Source: Bacteroidales bacterium | Lineage (GTDB): Bacteria > Bacteroidota > Bacteroidia > Bacteroidales > UBA932 | Reading direction: 5' to 3' | NCBI GenBank assembly: GCA_017554305.1 | Contig: JAFZIN010000031.1 | Coordinates: 1-62,274 of the forward strand | Length of the DNA stretch: 62,274 nucleotides | Notes under the pieces: model-generated | Seen by the model: the letters and a program-made list of their open reading frames with translations, nothing else | Told to the model about the DNA's origin: nothing | Database searches by the model: none | Program-made: the position numbers and the translations under genes | Part shown: piece after piece, positions 60,033 through 62,274 of the stretch | Position numbering within the stretch: the first letter of the stretch is position 1 | Layout: each line of letters starts with the position of its first letter

Positions 60033-62274
60033 CTAATTGTCATTGGAATATGTGGTGCGTTCTATGGTTGCTGAATTGGAACCCGTCCTGTAACGCCTTG
60101 TCTGCTTGAGCTTACCCCAGCGCGTATAGGTGTATTCCGTTATGCTGCCGCTGGCATCCTTCATCCATTTAGGACCAACTCCGCAGAGGTACTTGATTGT
60201 TGTAATATCAGCGTCCTTGTAATTGTTTCTGAGCTGGGCCTCCTGTGCATCCGGAATACCCGTAGATGCATTCAAATTGCTCGGAGTAACATATTGTTGC
60301 ACTTGTGTCAGCGTAAGTCCTTTTGCCTGGAGCATAAGATAAAGACCATTTCCGCTCCACAGATAGGATACGGTTTTGTTGTCTGCATTCCTGAGCTGCG
60401 TGATATTTCCAAAATCGTCATACGAGAGTATCTCCGCTTCTTTCTTCCACGTCTGGGAATTTAAGTCATAAGATTCCACAAGGGAAGGAAGAATCAGTTC
60501 GTTGGGGCCGCTCGGGAAGAGGGCGTATGTGCATCGTTTTCCAGAGATGAGCGTCCTTTGACTTTCTCCTGCCTTTTTTCTGTATATCCTCTCTTCCAAA
60601 GGCAGATGAAGAATGTTCTGACTGAGCATAGTGTTGTAGACTATATTGTTTTGTTGCTGAGAAACAGGAAGGTCTCTCACATGGGTGTATTCTGTGATGA
60701 GCGAATCTCCCTCCTCGGTAAGTTCAGAAATACAAACGGTCTCGCCAAAGTCATTGTATTTGAATGACTTTTGGGTTCTCTTTTCTAAGGTCTGGTCATC
60801 TGTCCTAACTATAGACTCTGTGGTCTGAGGCAGGTGCTTTCCTGCAAAAAGCAGATAAGTGGAAAATCGTCTTATGAGGTAACACGGCAGCTCCGTATAG
60901 TCCAGACTGTCAAGAAGGAACGATGTCTTTTCAATTGTAGAAGCAGAAAGAGTGGTGTCGTTCTTGAACGTGCGTTTTTCTTTGAGCATGCCCCTTTGGC
61001 TCTGAAAGGATGTCAGAGGGGCAACAGATCTATGAACACTCGTATTATTAACGTTGTAGTCCGGACCCATCTGCCACTGTACCACATTGCCGTTGTTGAG
61101 CAGAGCCTTCTCCGGATAGGAGCCGCTGATACCAATCTTTAGTTCATCACGGAAGCCTTTGCCGTCTGCGCTGGAAGTGAAGATGTTAAGAGTTCTAGTG
61201 CCATCACTCAGATGTTCGAACACGCTTCTGTATTCCATGTTGGCAAAGCCGTAATCTTGAAGTGAGGAAGATTTAAATGAAGAACGTTCAGTGATATTAT
61301 CAGTGGCCTTACATACAAAACTCACCTTATATCTTGGGCTCCAGGCAAGGATACCGGAGCTGTTGCCCGAGGCATCCTCGTAGGTGTAGGTCTTCTCCCC
61401 CGATGGGGTGCCGTTGGAAAGGAAAGAAGAAATTTTCCTTATCCTCATTCCTCCGGCTTCTCCGTAATCTATGACAAGTCTTGGAGAAAAACTCTTTCCT
61501 TCCGAAGAGTTATACTCGCGTCTTACAGCGGCGGAATAGTAATGCGGCTCGTACTCGAACGTGGTGTAGCCACCTGTTGGATAGGTAATCTTCTCTATCA
61601 TTCCAAGCCGAGAATAGGTGTTGTCCGGATCTCTGGAAAAACCGCTTATCGTCTCATTTTGGGTGTAGAGATCTACTGTGGAAATCGGATAAAATGGACC
61701 GTTCTGACCATTGTAGTAACCCCAATGGTCCACGGCAAATATTGCATGGTAAGGATAAGGCTTGGAAGAATCGTTCCAACCAATGTAATCAAAGGAGTAT
61801 GTTCCCACCCCCTGAACTGTGATGGACTGGAGGTAATTAGTCATACCTCCGTTGGTATTGCGGCTGTGAGAGAAAGATGCGCTGGCTACAGAATAGGGAT
61901 TGCCGCTCTTATAGACGTTCACGCTTTTGAGTCTGATGGTATTCAGGTAATCCTTTGGAGTAGAGATGTGTGACTGACGGTACTGGTCGCCTTTGAATGT
62001 GGAACTGACGGTGGAGGAGTCGTATGCAAAGTCTATATGGGAGCCGTCGCTGAAAGAGATGGAACTGAGGAAAGAACTGCGGCTAAGCGTTGGGTGGGTC
62101 TCCTCACCGTCTTCCCGGCCGGAGGCCGTATAACACTGTACAACAGGATGATAGAAGTAGAATTGGTTGTCTGAAACTTCACTGGTAGTGACAGAATTTC
62201 TGGGATTATAGACAGTGCGTTGATGGGTTTCGTAAGTGAACTGAGCCCACCGGCCATCGGGAGCTTCAATCCTG
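60033..62274 (-). CDS. YD-repeat shell partner protein, N-terminus beyond the window
   Basis: The frame is open from the right edge to a stop at 60033, so at least 747 residues are present; there is no stop between 61922 and 62274, and the internal GTG at 61922 is not a real start. The visible part matches the 1018-residue protein of the first locus: FDYIGWND ... DHWGYYNG, KITYPTGG.TTFEYE, the SYLWSGNGLYL repeat region and a C-terminus ending after one YD repeat. No RHS core or tip is present. It should begin with a signal peptide and an SpvB/TcB-like N-terminal part outside the window. Confidence 0.85.
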   Translation of the reverse strand, partial: RIEAPDGRWAQFTYETHQRTVYNPRNSVTTSEVSDNQFYFYHPVVQCYTASGREDGEETHPTLSRSSFLSSISFSDGSHIDFAYDSSTVSSTFKGDQYRQSHISTPKDYLNTIRLKSVNVYKSGNPYSVASASFSHSRNTNGGMTNYLQSITVQGVGTYSFDYIGWNDSSKPYPYHAIFAVDHWGYYNGQNGPFYPISTVDLYTQNETISGFSRDPDNTYSRLGMIEKITYPTGGYTTFEYEPHYYSAAVRREYNSSEGKSFSPRLVIDYGEAGGMRIRKISSFLSNGTPSGEKTYTYEDASGNSSGILAWSPRYKVSFVCKATDNITERSSFKSSSLQDYGFANMEYRSVFEHLSDGTRTLNIFTSSADGKGFRDELKIGISGSYPEKALLNNGNVVQWQMGPDYNVNNTSVHRSVAPLTSFQSQRGMLKEKRTFKNDTTLSASTIEKTSFLLDSLDYTELPCYLIRRFSTYLLFAGKHLPQTTESIVRTDDQTLEKRTQKSFKYNDFGETVCISELTEEGDSLITEYTHVRDLPVSQQQNNIVYNTMLSQNILHLPLEERIYRKKAGESQRTLISGKRCTYALFPSGPNELILPSLVESYDLNSQTWKKEAEILSYDDFGNITQLRNADNKTVSYLWSGNGLYLMLQAKGLTLTQVQQYVTPSNLNASTGIPDAQEAQLRNNYKDADITTIKYLCGVGPKWMKDASGSITEYTYTRWGKLKQTRRYRTGSNSATIERTTYSNDN

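Noticed and set aside
61922-61924. GTG at 61922 as the start of the last YD gene
   Set aside because: The frame stays open to the window edge and the upstream residues continue the homologous YD-protein sequence.
1-62274. CRISPR array, rRNA operon or riboswitch
   Set aside because: No regularly spaced direct repeats, no rRNA-like sequence and no leader long enough for a recognisable riboswitch; all gaps are under about 150 bases.

Overview
The window looks like chromosome of an anaerobic Bacteroidota, most likely a Bacteroidales gut-type organism. Supporting signs are -7 boxes of the TAnnTTTG type, starts with no clear Shine-Dalgarno, PorT-like and DUF3857 proteins, PPi-type phosphofructokinase, the [FeFe]-hydrogenase maturase HydG and a flavodiiron protein. 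A probable cysteate synthase hints at a sulfonolipid-making lineage such as Rikenellaceae (Alistipes-like); this last step is inference. The sequence is mostly tightly packed same-strand gene runs, and no intergenic gap exceeds about 150 bases.

Layout. 1-14.3 kb (minus strand): a long run of a secreted C69 peptidase, carA, carB, a CaCA-type cation antiporter, a five-gene heterodisulfide-reductase-like module (HdrC-, HdrB-, HdrA-, HdrC-like, and a membrane cytochrome b fused to HdrD-type domains) and a cysteate synthase, then the edge-truncated gene of a membrane-anchored HEAT-like protein. 14.4-15.3 kb (plus): a LysO lysine exporter encoded as two overlapping genes. 15.3-23.7 kb (minus): the first YD/RHS locus: a secreted SpvB/TcB-like YD protein, an RHS-core protein ending in an HEFGH metallopeptidase-like tip, and a small AT-rich candidate immunity gene. 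23.9-34.2 kb (plus): a complete histidine-degradation operon (ftcD, hutU, hutH, hutI) followed by two DUF3857/transglutaminase-like secreted proteins. 34.2-46.4 kb (minus): ispG, PorT-like, Ig-like lipoprotein, Rel/SpoT, HydG, YihY, flavodiiron protein and ligA. 46.4-49.8 kb: PPi-PFK, a minus-strand tRNA-Thr(CGU), a MATE exporter and a cytidylate-kinase-like protein. 49.8-54.1 kb (minus): a HAD protein, a degenerate HisA paralogue, two WYL regulators and a nitroreductase. 54.2-62.3 kb (minus): a second YD/RHS locus with the same architecture, a different tip and two different downstream partner genes; its first gene runs off the right edge.

The most notable content is the pair of YD/RHS loci. 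Both have the order [Sec-exported YD protein]-[Sec-exported RHS-core protein with variable tip]-[AT-rich partner gene(s)], and both end at the same 22-base element (one mismatch). This looks like a split TcB/TcC-like toxin shell with exchangeable toxin/immunity cassettes. Next in interest are the Hdr-like electron-transfer module joined to cysteate synthase, the DUF3857 pair in which one partner has lost its catalytic cysteine, and a HisA paralogue without its catalytic aspartate.
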